DNA from: Anthostomella pinea
Lineage: Eukaryota > Ascomycota > Sordariomycetes > Xylariales > Xylariaceae
NCBI GenBank assembly: GCA_963556695.1
Contig: CAUWAG010000006.1
Location: forward strand, 4,526,001 to 4,590,000
Length of the DNA: 64,000 nt
Direction of reading: 5' to 3'
Part shown: piece after piece, positions 1 to 10,657 of the stretch
Layout of the letters: each line of letters begins with the position of its first letter
How positions within the stretch are numbered: position 1 is the first letter of the stretch
Notes under the pieces: generated by a model
Database searches by the model: none
What the model was told of the DNA's origin: nothing
Seen by the model: the letters and a program-made list of their open reading frames with translations, nothing else
Position numbers and translations under genes: made by a program

Positions 1-1
1 T

Positions 2-1279
2 GCCAACGAACTTTTCAGGATACTTGTTACGTAACCTGTCTCTCAAGTCCGTCGGCTGCCTGGTGGACAAATTGAACCTGGCGTCCCTCTGGATTTTGGT
101 CCATTGCGGACCGTAAAGCTCAAATCCTTCCAGGATTTCTCTGTCGTCCTGGTCTGAGAACGGTCGTCGCTCTCTTCGGTGTGATTTCCTGAAAGGTCCT
201 TTGATCCCTAGCTCGGCCAGATCCTCCATCTTCTTCCGGTGGGCCCTGCTCTTGCGCTGCTTTGGCGTAGAGTCGGAGTCATTATGAACGTACTGAACAT
301 TCTCAGTTTCTGCTTCTTCTTCCGCCTCGTTCAATATGTTCTCCGACATGAGACCCTTTTTCGGTCTCCGGCCGGCCTTGGCGGTCGCCTGCTTCTGCAC
401 CTGTGCTTCGCCCCGTGCCGCATATTTGGCGCGTAGTTCATCCGGACAGCAGGTCCGGAACCTATCTTTCAAGTCTCCGGCCGTGCGTTCGCTGAATTTG
501 TACTCTGGATCCTCGAGAATGTCGGTCCATTTGCCAACGCCATGTTTGCTGACGCCTAGGAGGAGATGGTTTGTCTCTTCCTCAGACCACTTCCGTCGGG
601 GTTTGGCAGCCCGCCGCTTGATCTTGCCGCTTGGAGTTCGGTCGGCATCGAGTGGAGGACTTGGGATGGTTGTGTCTTCGGCTGCAGTATGAGCCTCCGA
701 TGGCGGCTTGGTGATGCTTAGAGCTTGGGGAGGTTCAGATCGCGGGCGATCGTCAAACGACCCAGACGAGATTGGCGGGAACAGAGCGGCATTGGACGGC
801 GGTTCAAGTAAACCCACTATGATCGGGGGAAACATATGCGGTTGCGCCGTCGCTTTCTGCTTCTTGAGTGGTTGTGGCAGCTGAGGGAAATCCTCCTTTA
901 CAGGTCTCTTCTTGGTCGCGATCTCTTCAACGTTGTCCGGTGTGTCATCAAGAATCATACGGAGGTCTTGCGAAGAGATGTGACTCAAGAGCGTGCGGTC
1001 TACCGTTGTGTAATTGAGGTTGTCTTTCCTCGAGGCAGTACTGACGGGGCCATCGTCGGTCACGGAATACAAGGACGGTATCGACTGTGAGGCCAGTTGC
1101 CCGCTGTTCGTAACTGTTGCCTCTGACCGCTGGCTGCCATCGGGTTCGAGTATGTGGTGCCGACTGGATGTATTCGGCAGTGGCAGGAGGTTGATGGGAG
1201 GAAGTTCAGCATGATGCAGCCTTGGAGTAGCCGTCGACTCGTTCAGAAGATGGATCAGCCGCGGCTCGATGGTCGCCAT
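2..1279 (-). CDS. Two-Myb (telobox-type) DNA-binding protein, C-terminus off the window
   Basis: One uninterrupted frame runs leftward from ATG at 1279 to the window edge (426 codons visible, no stop). The N-terminal ~225 residues are low-complexity Ser/Pro-rich with basic stretches. A first Myb/SANT repeat lies near residues 229-280 (RRKWSEEET...KWTDI...DLKDRFR), a basic linker follows, and a second begins near residue 371 (FSDQDDREILEGF...QWTKI...DLRDRLRNKYP). The D-L-K/R-D-R/K-x-R ending of helix 3 is the telobox signature of the TRF/Tbf1/Teb1 class, so binding to TTAGGG-like sites at telomeres or promoters is the likely role (family knowledge). The start is the first ATG in the frame; the frame stays open further upstream without another convincing start. 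The missing C-terminus prevents naming an ortholog. Confidence 0.8.
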   Translation of the reverse strand, partial: MATIEPRLIHLLNESTATPRLHHAELPPINLLPLPNTSSRHHILEPDGSQRSEATVTNSGQLASQSIPSLYSVTDDGPVSTASRKDNLNYTTVDRTLLSHISSQDLRMILDDTPDNVEEIATKKRPVKEDFPQLPQPLKKQKATAQPHMFPPIIVGLLEPPSNAALFPPISSGSFDDRPRSEPPQALSITKPPSEAHTAAEDTTIPSPPLDADRTPSGKIKRRAAKPRRKWSEEETNHLLLGVSKHGVGKWTDILEDPEYKFSERTAGDLKDRFRTCCPDELRAKYAARGEAQVQKQATAKAGRRPKKGLMSENILNEAEEEAETENVQYVHNDSDSTPKQRKSRAHRKKMEDLAELGIKGPFRKSHRRERRPFSDQDDREILEGFELYGPQWTKIQRDARFNLSTRQPTDLRDRLRNKYPEKFVG

Positions 1280-2153
1280 CGTAGATCGACGGGCAGAAGG
1301 AAAGGCAGAGCATTGGAATATAGGACTCGGGTTTAACACTTTCTGAACGAGGGGAAGAAGGAGGAGGTGCCGGGAGCAAAGGGTGATGCGGCAATTCAGA
1401 GTAATATGGAAGCAAGTCTCAATAAATAATACAATAAGATCAGGTTGGAAGCTAGATTCGTATCCTCGCTTGAGGCAAAGCGTCCATTGACAGCGGCGTC
1501 GACAGCGCCGGTTGTCCCATACAGGGAAAAGAAGAAGACTTGCTTGTTCTTCTGCAGGAGGCGTTGCTGCAAGGTGCGGTGAAAGGAGCTCCACGTCAGG
1601 GAAGAATGCAGCCGGACTATGGAGATATGGAGATAGGGTGCGAAGTCCTACTGTGACCTGTTTCTGGACCAATTGAGATGGTCTCCAGTGTCCCGGATCG
1701 GGGCCAGACTGAAGCTTTTCCCGAAGTAACACAGGCAGATCGTCAGTGGCAATTGATGAACGATAAGGGAGGGCCACCAAGTCAGGATCGAGTGTCTGGC
1801 CGGCGAACGCCGCGAAGGCCGAACAAACACTGCGTGCGGGTTGCGGGGGAGGACGGAGAAGGTGATGGTGATGGTGAAGGTGGGAGTTTTAGTCTAATTG
1901 CATGTGCTGGTTCCCTTAATAATGATCCATGGACATCGGACTTGGCGTCTTCGTATCGCCGACATAGAGACCCCTGAGTTCCAGACGCCTGCTTCATGAG
2001 GTCAATAAGCCCCCTTCTCCCTTCTCCCAGAGACATCATACACAAAACTATTTGGTTAGGCGCAATAGTACTCGAAAAGTAGGCTGTCTCTCGATTGCGA
2101 TTCTGGAGAATCAACTGAAGCTGGACCCTTGCAGTAGCAATACACAACGCAGA
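1280..2153. promoter_or_regulatory. Divergent intergenic region, Myb gene / DUF7704 gene
   Basis: 874 bp between two divergently transcribed genes, so it must hold both promoters. No supported coding sequence, RNA gene or repeat was seen. A short GGTGAT/GGTGAA-type run lies near 1860-1885. Confidence 0.4.
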
Positions 2154-2912
2154 ATGGCTTCACGTTTGCCGGCGTTCCCGCGCACTGTCTTCACCATCAT
2201 AGAGCCCATCTCACTGTAAGCCACATACCACACTACAGACATATCTACTGTCTCCCAAACTCAACGCAACCCCAATACTAACAACTCCCAGCATCGCAGG
2301 CTGCCTCGGTCCTCTCTTCGACACAGACTGGTTCATCGCCAGCCAGATCGAGACAACCGCCCCCGTCATCTCGTCCGAGAACGCGCGCCTCGTCGCGCTG
2401 CAGCTCGGCAATGCCTACGGCCTGCTCGCCCTCGTCGGCCTGATGGTGCTGAATACGACCACGGAGGTCAAGGTCGTCCGGAATTACCTCATAGCTCTAT
2501 GGTGCGTGGACTTGCCTTCTTCCTCTTTCTCGCGAGCTTTCACTCTGTTCAACTCCGGCGATGTGGCGGGGATGTGGCGGGAATAGGGGATGAGGCGACA
2601 GAGGACAGGTGAGGTACGAAAGTGTCTGGCTAATGTAATCTCTCTACGTAAACAGGATAGCGGATATATCACACGTGGGACTGACCTGCTGGCTTCTGGG
2701 CTACGAGAGGAGCATGGACGTCGCCTCGTGGAATGCCGTTACCTGGGGCAATGTTGGCTTCACTGTAAGCACCCGGGCTGCTGATGCCTCAAACCGAAGC
2801 CCAATACTGACCCAACCAACAGGTTTTTCTATGTTTGACTAGGACGGCATATCTGCTTGGACTCTTCGGTCCTGATGGAAAGGCCGTCAAGACCCCCAAG
2901 AAGAAGACGTAG
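2154..2912 (+). CDS. Small four-helix membrane protein, DUF7704-like
   Basis: Four exons: 2154-2215, 2292-2501, 2656-2764 and 2823-2912, giving 156 residues. The phases agree at every junction (GT donors at 2216, 2502 and 2765; AG acceptors before 2292, 2656 and 2823). The acceptor CCCAG before 2292, not the later GCAG, keeps the frame and yields PISLIAGCLGP. The protein has hydrophobic segments near residues 14-30, 57-75, 85-105 and 120-140 and a Lys-rich tail, as expected for a small multipass membrane protein. It resembles the fungal DUF7704 proteins, which begin MASxLPxxPRxVFxxIEPISLxAG. The family has no established function. Confidence 0.75.
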
Positions 2913-3156
2913 GAAGCTGGCCTCACCATGCCGATCCATACCACGCACTTGTTGCTGTAAGAAGCTTGATGATTTTATTTTGAATGTCGCTATGGCTCTC
3001 AAAAAAGCAAAGCTACTGTAGGTCTGCAGATCTACTTCTGTTGTCTTGCAGACAAGACATAATATTTTACAAGAGCCAATCTTTCCAGCGAGAAGCGCCG
3101 ACCGCTGAAACCGGTCTATTCTCCTTGTCAAATTGATTTTCTGGTCGGCTTTTCCT

Positions 3157-3936
3157 TCATGTCCGGCTGCTGGTTGCCGGGGTAGACTTTCTGGGGGGCG
3201 GCAGCGGCGTTTCCTCCTTCATGAACTGCTGCTCCTTGCCCGGCTCGATAGTCCAGTAGCTTCCCGGGGCACCTTTCAGGCGCTCCTGTTTTATGAAACC
3301 CGGGTTGAGACTTAGGTTATGTCTGATACTGTTCTTCCAGCCCCTTTCCTTGGGATCGTAGAAGGAGTAGGTATCAGAGATCCACTTGTAGATCTCTGGC
3401 AGAAGTAGGCGCTTATGGGGGGAGCGCAGAATTGCCATCCCTATCAGTTGTCCGTAAGTGTGGTGGGGCTTCGTTCCATTATCCACGATAGGGGGAAACG
3501 AGCTCGGTAACGGTTGAGGGGCGGCGGTTGGAAGCCCATCATGTCCATCATCAACAAGGGGAGACGAGCTCGGTGCCGGTAGATGTGCGGCGGTTAGAAG
3601 TCCATCATTAACAAAAGGGGGAAACGAGCTCGGTAACTGTTGAGGTGCGGCGGTTGGAAACCCATCATCAGGGGGAGACGAGCTCGGTGCCGGTAGATGT
3701 GCGGCAGTTGGGAGTCCATCATTAACAAAAGGGGGAAACGAGCTCCGTAACTGTTGAGGTGCGGCGGTTGGAAACCCATCATCAGGGGGAGACGAGCTCG
3801 GTGCCGGTAGATGTGCGGCAGTTGGGAGTCCATCATTAACAAAAGGGGGAAACGAGCTCCGTAACGGTTGGGGTGCGGCGGTTGCTAGCCCATCATGCTC
3901 GACATTCCCATTGCGCGCGACCTCCGCAGAATGATC
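3157..3936 (-). CDS. Forkhead (FKH) domain reading frame without its own ATG
   Basis: The frame opens immediately after the TAG (3937-3939) of the CPSF6-like gene and runs 259 codons in that same frame. The first ~150 codons are a Pro/Ala/Ser-rich repeat (units like DGLPTAAHLPAPSSSPP). Then comes a nearly complete forkhead domain (about 3180-3470): HHTYGQLIGMAILRSP, LPEIYKWISDTYSFY, and recognition helix GWKNSIRHNLSLNPGF, ending PGSYWTIEPGKEQQF. That is the Sep1/Hcm1-type core found in fungal cell-cycle and meiotic regulators. No ATG occurs in frame before the M inside IGMAIL. Expression would need stop readthrough, alternative splicing from the upstream gene (for example a donor at the GAGAG-TAGG boundary to an acceptor in the repeat), or a non-ATG start. 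The intact domain argues against old decay. A recent orphan copy remains possible. Confidence 0.5.
   Translation of the reverse strand, partial: DHSAEVARNGNVEHDGLATAAPQPLRSSFPPFVNDGLPTAAHLPAPSSSPPDDGFPTAAPQQLRSSFPPFVNDGLPTAAHLPAPSSSPPDDGFPTAAPQQLPSSFPPFVNDGLLTAAHLPAPSSSPLVDDGHDGLPTAAPQPLPSSFPPIVDNGTKPHHTYGQLIGMAILRSPHKRLLLPEIYKWISDTYSFYDPKERGWKNSIRHNLSLNPGFIKQERLKGAPGSYWTIEPGKEQQFMKEETPLPPPRKSTPATSSRT
3491..3912. repeat. Seven tandem degenerate units of 54-66 bp related to the end of the CPSF6-like gene
   Basis: The marker GAGCTC recurs at 3500, 3566, 3626, 3680, 3740, 3794 and 3854 (spacings 66, 60, 54, 60, 54, 60; all multiples of 3). Two unit types alternate, giving a higher-order period of about 114-126 bp. 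On the minus strand each unit carries a GGGCTTCCAACCGCCGC-like core that matches the MMGFQPPHFNP-coding part of the neighbouring gene (about 4015-4060) but is read in a different frame. The 3866-3912 unit matches that gene best. Confidence 0.85.
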
Positions 3937-5122
3937 CTACTCTCCTCGTGGCCGCTTAGTGCCGTGAGGGTTCTGCCAGTCCGCCTGCTGCTGCTGGTTG
4001 CCGCCGAAGAAGGCCGGGTTGAAGTGGGGTGGTTGGAAGCCCATCATGCCCGGCATTGCCATTGCGCCCATGCCTCCCATCATAGGGTTGTTCATGCCAG
4101 CGCCCATGGTCGGGTTCATGCCAGGATTCATGCCAGGATTCATACCACCTCTTCCGCCGCGCATGCCACCACCACGCATATTTCCGCCCATCATTCCGCC
4201 CCGGAAGCCGAAGTTGCCTCCTCCGCCCATGTTGTTATTGAAGCCGAAGTTGCCACCGCCCATGTTGTTGTTGAAGCCGGCACCACCTCCCATATTGTTG
4301 TTATAGCCACCGCCCATGTTGCCTCCCATGTTGCCGCCCGAGAAGTTGCGATTGAAACCTCCGCGAGGGTTATTGAAGTTGCCCCGTCCCCTGTAGCCAC
4401 CGCCTCCGCGGTCGTTGTACCCAGAACTAGAACCGCCCCGAGAACCGGAATCCATTTTCGCTCGAGCAGGTGCGTCCTTAGGCAGCGTACGGAATGGGTT
4501 GTTCGTAGGGCTGGAATATACGACGGTTTGCTTCTTTCCAGCTGGCTGGCTAGAGTCGGAGCCTGCTGCTTCGATTTTGTGCTTGGCTGCGGTTGCCGCT
4601 TGCTGTGATGCGAATTCAAGATAGGCTTGACTGTAATCTGTTGTCAATACTGTGACAGACCCATGATCCCAGACATTCTCTGACATACCCTTTGCTTTTG
4701 CCGTTCACCTTGTGTTCGCTAAACGTGATGCCCTTGAGTTCGTCCTCGCACGATGCTTGTCTCACCCAACCTCGGATTTCGTCATCTGTCACCCACCACT
4801 GCAGCTCAGAGATCATAAGACAGCTCGTAGCACCAGGGTCGATCGGTCTGTCGTCGGATTCTCCTTCACGCTTAACACCCTGCTGATATGGCGGCGTTGA
4901 CGAACGGTCTTCGGGGTTGTGTTGTTCTTTGGTGTTGTATTCTCCGCGATGGTTGGAGTTGGCGCCTGCTTCCGAGTTGTCTCGCTCTGGGAGATTTGAA
5001 CCATTCGCAATGGTTATGCCCGAATTGGCTTCGAAGGCTTGAGCGTTCAAGTCCTCAAGCTTCGTGTCGTTGTCGCCACTGGAGTCGCCGTAGACGTCGA
5101 TCTCGAAATCCTCGTCGGCCAT
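3937..5122 (-). CDS. CPSF6/CFIm68-like RRM protein with Gly/Met/Asn-rich tail
   Basis: Exons 5122-4689 and 4630-3937 give 375 residues; the 58-nt intron (GTATGT...TTACAG) restores KGQAYLEF. The N-terminal ~95 residues are acidic (MADEDFEIDVYGD). A single RRM follows at about 100-185 (CLMISELQWWVTDDEIRGW as RNP2 region, KGQAYLEFAS as RNP1). The remainder is rich in Gly, Asn and Met (GGNMGGGYNNN, GRGG) and ends NPHGTKRPRGE. The layout fits the fungal cleavage-factor-I subunit related to CPSF6, which acts in pre-mRNA 3'-end choice in the nucleus (family knowledge). A forkhead frame continues directly after its TAG. Another glycine-rich RRM protein cannot be excluded from sequence alone. Confidence 0.85.
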
Positions 5123-6539
5123 AGCGACGACTTGGTTAGAGGAGAAGGTAGTGTCAAAGCTTATTTCAGAGGGAGTTCTGGTATCAGTCAGATCGATGGT
5201 GTATTAAGAATAAATACAGGAGGTGCCTGTCATGTTTGAGTCCGTGTCATCAATCGACGAGAAGATCCACGCGAAAGAAGAAGCCCCGTGACAGATGGAG
5301 GGAAAAGAACAGCAAGGAGACAAATCTCACAGGAAGTATCAGATACGTACACTCCGAGCCGATGGCAATACAATCGATCCTTCTGTAATGTGTCCTCGCG
5401 ATGTCCGCGTCTCTTCTTCAACGAAGCAGTCGATCAAATGAAGAAACCGAGACGAAGCTCTGTGCTTGCAGTCTCGTTCGTATTTCCTAAAGAGATGGAT
5501 ACCCGGAGAGGTGTAGGCAAGTTGTAGAATACAGGTACTGGTGGCAGCCAGACACTGCCAAGTGGTAGATGTCCGAAAGAGAAGCTTGAAGAATGCAGAA
5601 CAGACAACCAGTCCCGGGGCGAACGGCAAACCCCCAACCAATGTCGTGTATGTATGTGAATGTATGTTAGCTGCTGGGAAGCGGAAAGGCAACTTTCAGA
5701 TGGTGCTTGTCGACGGGTTGATGCAGGAGGAGCAGCTGATTGCTCTCGAGCGCGACGTGCATTAATCCGAGGGCAGGGAACGGCCGAAGGTGGGCGCGTG
5801 GAATGTCGAGGTGGAGGATCAATATCGAGTGGTCGATTTACAATCCGTAAGTCTGCGATGGCGATACGAAGTTGTCGAGGAACCTAGGGGCCCGATGCTG
5901 ATGGGATGAGGCTGCTCGATCTACGTGTATGCTGTCGTGTTTTGGATGTGGAACATGAGAGAAATGCAGGTGCAGACGGGAACAAAACATTCGAGCTCCA
6001 GTCAGGGTGCACCTGCAGCTGGAGGTTCAATGGATGTGTTGCTTGATCGGAGGGAGGAGCCTCGAGGACCTAACCTAGCGCACTATCGGAGGAGCCCACT
6101 AGCCTGGAGGTGGGGGGTCCGCGATCCACTCCAGAGTCCAGGGCTGTGTTTAAGGGGCTTCTAGGGGCCACGCCACCTAACTTTCTGGGGCAGCGGCGCG
6201 CCACAGCAGGCGGCGAACAATGGCATTCATCCGTGTACAGTGTTGTATAGCTCAACAGAGTTATCACACTGTACTGGGTACACCCATTCAGCCATTGAGG
6301 CTTGGGTGGGTCCAATTGCTAGCTAAAGTGCCACTGTCCCCTGGGGATTTTGAGGTGGAAATCTGTCCGCATCTCCATCCCCTTTGAATATCCACGCCGC
6401 ATCGCCAGCAGCACCACACACAAAACACATCACCACCCCGACCACCGACAGCAACCTCCACACCTCCAGTCTCTCCGATACCTACGCTGCTCCCACGCCG
6501 ACACTGATACCCAACAGCCTTCACCACACATCCACCAAA
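5123..6539. promoter_or_regulatory. Divergent intergenic region, CPSF6-like / SSS1
   Basis: 1417 bp between divergent genes. Several ORFs of 60-120 codons overlap here on both strands but show no family resemblance or codon coherence. A CA/CC-rich leader precedes SSS1 (about 6395-6540). No RNA gene was recognised. Confidence 0.4.
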
Positions 6540-6920
6540 ATGGCCGACCAGATACAAGAGTTCTTCGACGTCCAGCGCGAGTGAGTTGTGGTCCCTTCCC
6601 ATCTCCGCCAGCCGAACAAGCAAGTCGAACTTCCGTACTGATTCCGCCCCAATAGCTTCATCAAGGACGGAGCGCAGTTCATGACCCGCTGCACGAAACC
6701 CGACCAGCGCGAGTACCTCAAGATCTGCCAGGCCGTTGGTGTGGGCTTCATCGTGATGGGCGCCGTTGGTTACATCGTCAAGCTAGGTGAGAGAGTCTCT
6801 TGCTTCCTATATCCCCTTGCTGTCCTGTGTCGTGCTAGTACTCGTGGTTGGTGTTCTGACATATGCTTGGACTGTACAGTTCATATACCGGTCAACAATG
6901 TGCTGGTAGGTGGCGCGTAG
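6540..6920 (+). CDS. SSS1: Sec61 translocon gamma subunit (Sss1)
   Basis: Three exons, 6540-6580, 6656-6786 and 6880-6920, encode 70 residues, the usual length of fungal Sss1. The protein is MADQIQEFFDVQRDFIKDGAQF... with an N-terminal amphipathic helix, then RCTKPDQREYLKICQAVGVGF leading into one membrane segment (about residues 37-60), ending HIPVNNVLVGGA. It clamps the Sec61 channel in the ER membrane for protein import (family knowledge). Phases match (GA/C and G/TT codons split at the introns). The start follows a CCAAA context. Confidence 0.95.
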
Positions 6921-7431
6921 ACCGAGACCGGTGATGGCAGAAAAGGGGCTGGACATGTGGGGCAGCTGGACAGAAACCCTGTCCAGAGCGAAACGGACGA
7001 ACAACGAAAAGCCAACGCACCATACTACTATCTATGGGCAGGACGTCGGTGGTGATTTGGCACAACATACCGACTGATGCAGATTGGGGCAGAATTACTC
7101 TCGGCTGCATAGCACTCAGCTCCCGACACGTATGGCTTGAGGAAAACGCGTTGCCTACGCAGGCATGGGTTTTATTCACGTGGCCGGGTAACCTCAAGCT
7201 ACTTTCTCTGTGTATCATTGTAGATAACTCGCATGGCAATGTGCGAAAGAAGAAACTTTCGCCATGCGAAAGAAGAAACCAGTTTGATTCTGGATCACTA
7301 CCACCCTAATAAACGCCAGGACTCCCACCCATGTCATGTATCGTGATGTTGGCAGTGCTGCAAAGTATCGAAAGAAGCGAATGGGCTCTGGTTCCCAGCC
7401 CGTGGGCCAACAGAGATGTCAATCAGTAGGG
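6921..7431. other. Convergent intergenic region
   Basis: 511 bp between the 3' ends of SSS1 and the WD40 gene. A short direct repeat, GCGAAAGAAGAAAC, occurs at about 7245-7280. Nothing else was supported. Confidence 0.4.
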
Positions 7432-9656
7432 CTAGGTAGTGAAAGTAACGGCGAAGGGATCCTCGTAATCCCCATCCGACTCCTCGTCATCATCATCCTC
7501 CTCATCACCACTGGTATACAAACTCACCGGCCGTAGCTTCTCGTCGTAGCCCGTCCCCATCCTCGGTTCTCCTTCGTCGACAGAAGATTCATTGTATGAA
7601 TGTAGCGTGACAGTACCCGACGAATGGTCCCAGCCATTCAAAGAGGATGCTGTCCAGGCTATTAGCTCCCGACGTGTTCCTCTGGATCAACCAATGACTT
7701 ACCTGCTATAAATGGTGCGTTTGGATGCCAGCTCGCATCTCTGACGATGGTCGTCCAGCCGGGATCCCCATGCCCTCCGAGGTACGATGGCAACTGCCTC
7801 CCGTGCGACGTGGTCTTCCTGACGTCGATAATGCCGGCAATGGTGGCATCCATGTTGTAGACGTAGACCTTGCCATCGTGGGAGCCAGAGTAGACATACC
7901 GAGAATTCGTGCTGCTCGGCGGTGAAAAATGGCAACGGATCAATGTGCGCAGCACCTTGTGTCCGCGGAAGGTCACGACCGAGTTGTCGTTGGGGTGCGG
8001 GAACCAGTCGGCGTCGTCGAACTTCCCCCAGCGGTAGTCGAACTCGCTATAGCGGGTGTGCTGTCTGGGGTTCATCTCTTGGAACTGTGCCGTGGTGTAC
8101 ATCATCTTGAGATCCCAGAGCTTCATACTCTGGTCCTTGCCGTTGCTAAGGAGGTACCTGCCGTCGTCCTTGCTGTCCAAATACGTAAGACCTTCGATGT
8201 GACCGACAAATGCGCCGGCTTCACGGCCGTCGCCCATGCTTCGACGATCCCACACCTTGATCGTCGCGTCGTCACTACCGGAGTAGAGGATGTGCGGGGA
8301 GGACTTGTCGGCGAAGCAGACTGCGTTCACGTCGTCCTCGTGTCCCTCGATCTGGTGGAGTACTCTTCGCGATTCGATGTCGTACACGATGATAGAGTTG
8401 GCGTTGGTTCCAGCGACTAGCTCTCGCCCATCTCCAGAGAAGCGGATGGACCAGATGCCAAACGACCTTCGCCAGCCCGCCTGTCTTTGGGCACCATGTT
8501 CTGATAAGCTAAGGGTGTAAGGATCACCAGTATCGTTCGGATCAGTCGGTGCCAAGCAGACATTGCTCTGAATGGAGGTGTAGGCCAGCCACTTATTGTC
8601 TGGACTCAGAGACGCATCCGTCAAGGTCCACGATCCAAAGGGGAAAGACACTGTCTTGTAGTGCCGCCAGTTGTATGGATTTGATGTGTCGTACATGCGC
8701 ACTTTGAAGTCCTTGACGCAGGAATAGAAGAAGTTTCCGTCGTCGGAGAATTGGCCCGAGTAAACATTGTCGTCGTAGTTGATGGTCATATCCGCATCAG
8801 TGCTTGGTATCATGGACTACAGGGGGTCAGTAAATAACGGGAGGTGGGTGAGCACATCAGAACCATATCTCACCTGCGCCATTACGCCTTGGTCAACTCT
8901 CCGATGTGTTCTGCCGCCTATGCCCAACTCGCGGTCTACTATTCGTCGAGACAACTGTTTCTTCGTTCGTATGGGTGATTGAATATCGTTCGTTCCGAAT
9001 GTACCCGAGTTCATCAGATCCCTTCCCTCATCGCTGGGAACCTTTGGAAACCGCTCCGGGTCCAAGGCACGCCGTCTCCGTGGTCGATGCCCAAAGCCCA
9101 GGCCGCCGCCGCCGCCGCCGTCGTCTGCGTCTTCGTCAAAGAGTACGTGGCCGAGATGCTGTCGTCGGAGGTAGTCTAGGAGCTGACGTTGCGATAATAG
9201 GCCGGTCCGTCCAGCTGCGGATGCGCAACTTGTCAATGACTGTAGCAGACGGATTATCGCAGGGTTGGGGTCAGGCAACGTACTTGTTATCAGATTGATC
9301 ACCCGTTGTTGTACAGAGAGTCGCTCTGCGTCTGTGATCCCACCTTCTTCTTCGCCCTCGTCATCATCATCGTCCTCTTCCTCTTCCTCTTCCTCGTCAT
9401 CCATCTGCACGACGAACTCGATGTGTCCCTCCTCGGCGTCTGTGAGCGCACGTATCAGCTATCAGAAGGCCTGGTTGCTCGATGTTGCATGTGGTACCAT
9501 ACCATGAAACTCGTCCTCCTCCAAGTCGTGTTCCAGTTCGTCCTCGTCGTCGTAGTCAGGATCATCTTCCTCGTCTTCGTCCCCCACGGCATCCACGTAC
9601 AGATCGGCAAAGTGATTCTCCTCTACCTCCTCCGGATCAGGTCTCGACGTACTCAT
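7432..9656 (-). CDS. WD40 repeat protein, DCAF11/WDR23 (LEC14B)-like
   Basis: Exons 9656-9503, 9439-8874, 8816-7703 and 7658-7432 give 686 residues; all phases fit. The N-terminal ~100 residues are strongly acidic (runs of E and D), then a Gly-rich linker. WD repeats follow from about residue 260: YSGQFSDDGNFFYS, IEGHEDDVNAV...SDDATIKVWDRRS, LSNGKDQSMKLWDLK, RYVYSGSHDGKVYVYN. The WDRR tetrad after the third repeat matches the DWD box used to dock on DDB1-CUL4. This architecture is that of DCAF11/LEC14B, a substrate receptor of CRL4 ubiquitin ligase (family knowledge; function here inferred). The C-terminus is again acidic (GDEEDDDDEESDGDYEDP). Confidence 0.88.
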
Positions 9657-10657
9657 TGCGAGGCCAAGGTATCCTGCTTCCAGCTGAACCGAAATGCTTA
9701 TAAATGGCGGATTGGAGCTAGATAGAAGAGAAGTGAGACCTCAGTACGCTCTGGGTCAGATGGATTGGCTGAGGGGTTGTCCAGAAAATGGTTGATCCAG
9801 ATCAAAGGGTCATACACAACAACCGAATAGCAGAGAAATGATCACAAGGCAGATAGCGGTATGTCTACCAATGCTTACGGTAGGTACCTACACATTCACT
9901 TCATGACGACACAGACGTTCCGAGAGCTGTCGGTGCCGATACCCCACCACGTACCAGATAAGCGGGCGGCGTTGCGGCAGCTCGGGGTCGGCTTTATGGC
10001 GGACTTAAGACTTTCATCCCACCTCACCACTTCATATGAGGTAATCCACACTGTGCTTCAGCATGTCCATGTTGGCATGGAGGGTACCGTAATAGGGGAC
10101 TGCTAATCCTATGAAAAGGGCCAAATAGCATGTGTAGGAGTGGCAGGAGATATTATCTTATAACAAGGCCTCAGAATAACTCAACGACGGTATTCCAGTC
10201 AGCACATGGATAGGACGATAACAGGAGATTATATTTAATTTGACGGGTGGCTAACACAAATATTCTTGAAACAGCTGGTGTTCATCAAGTCTGAAAAAAT
10301 ATAACTTGACGACCGCTCCTACCTCTGTGGTATGCGTGTGCTTGGCTTTGATCCCAGATTGCATGAAAGACGGTGTTGTAGGAAACCAAAAGCGCAGGAG
10401 AGACCGGGCAGGTTGTGAATGACCAGATGACCTGACCTTCTAATCAAGTCTTTAACAACCGGGATATCAAGATACGGAACTTCAACAAAATCTGGCTAGC
10501 CCTCGCTCGTCTTGTTTCACCACACCCTCAGTTCACCATGACTATCTTCAGACTCAACCATGTCATCTTCGAAAATTCATAAGCGCACGATCTCACACGG
10601 GCCTGACACCTACATTCTCCCTCTCGACTGTGCTACATGACTCGATCTACCGTCGCC
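9657..10657. promoter_or_regulatory. Divergent intergenic region, WD40 gene / SET gene
   Basis: 1001 bp holding two promoters. No coding potential or RNA gene was supported. A TATATTTAATT stretch lies near 10230. Confidence 0.35.

Noticed and set aside
9212..9290. Possible extra 44-nt GT-AG intron inside exon 2 of the WD40 gene
   Set aside because: Removing it would shift the frame of the well-conserved downstream WD repeats; reading through keeps PNPAIIRLLQSL.
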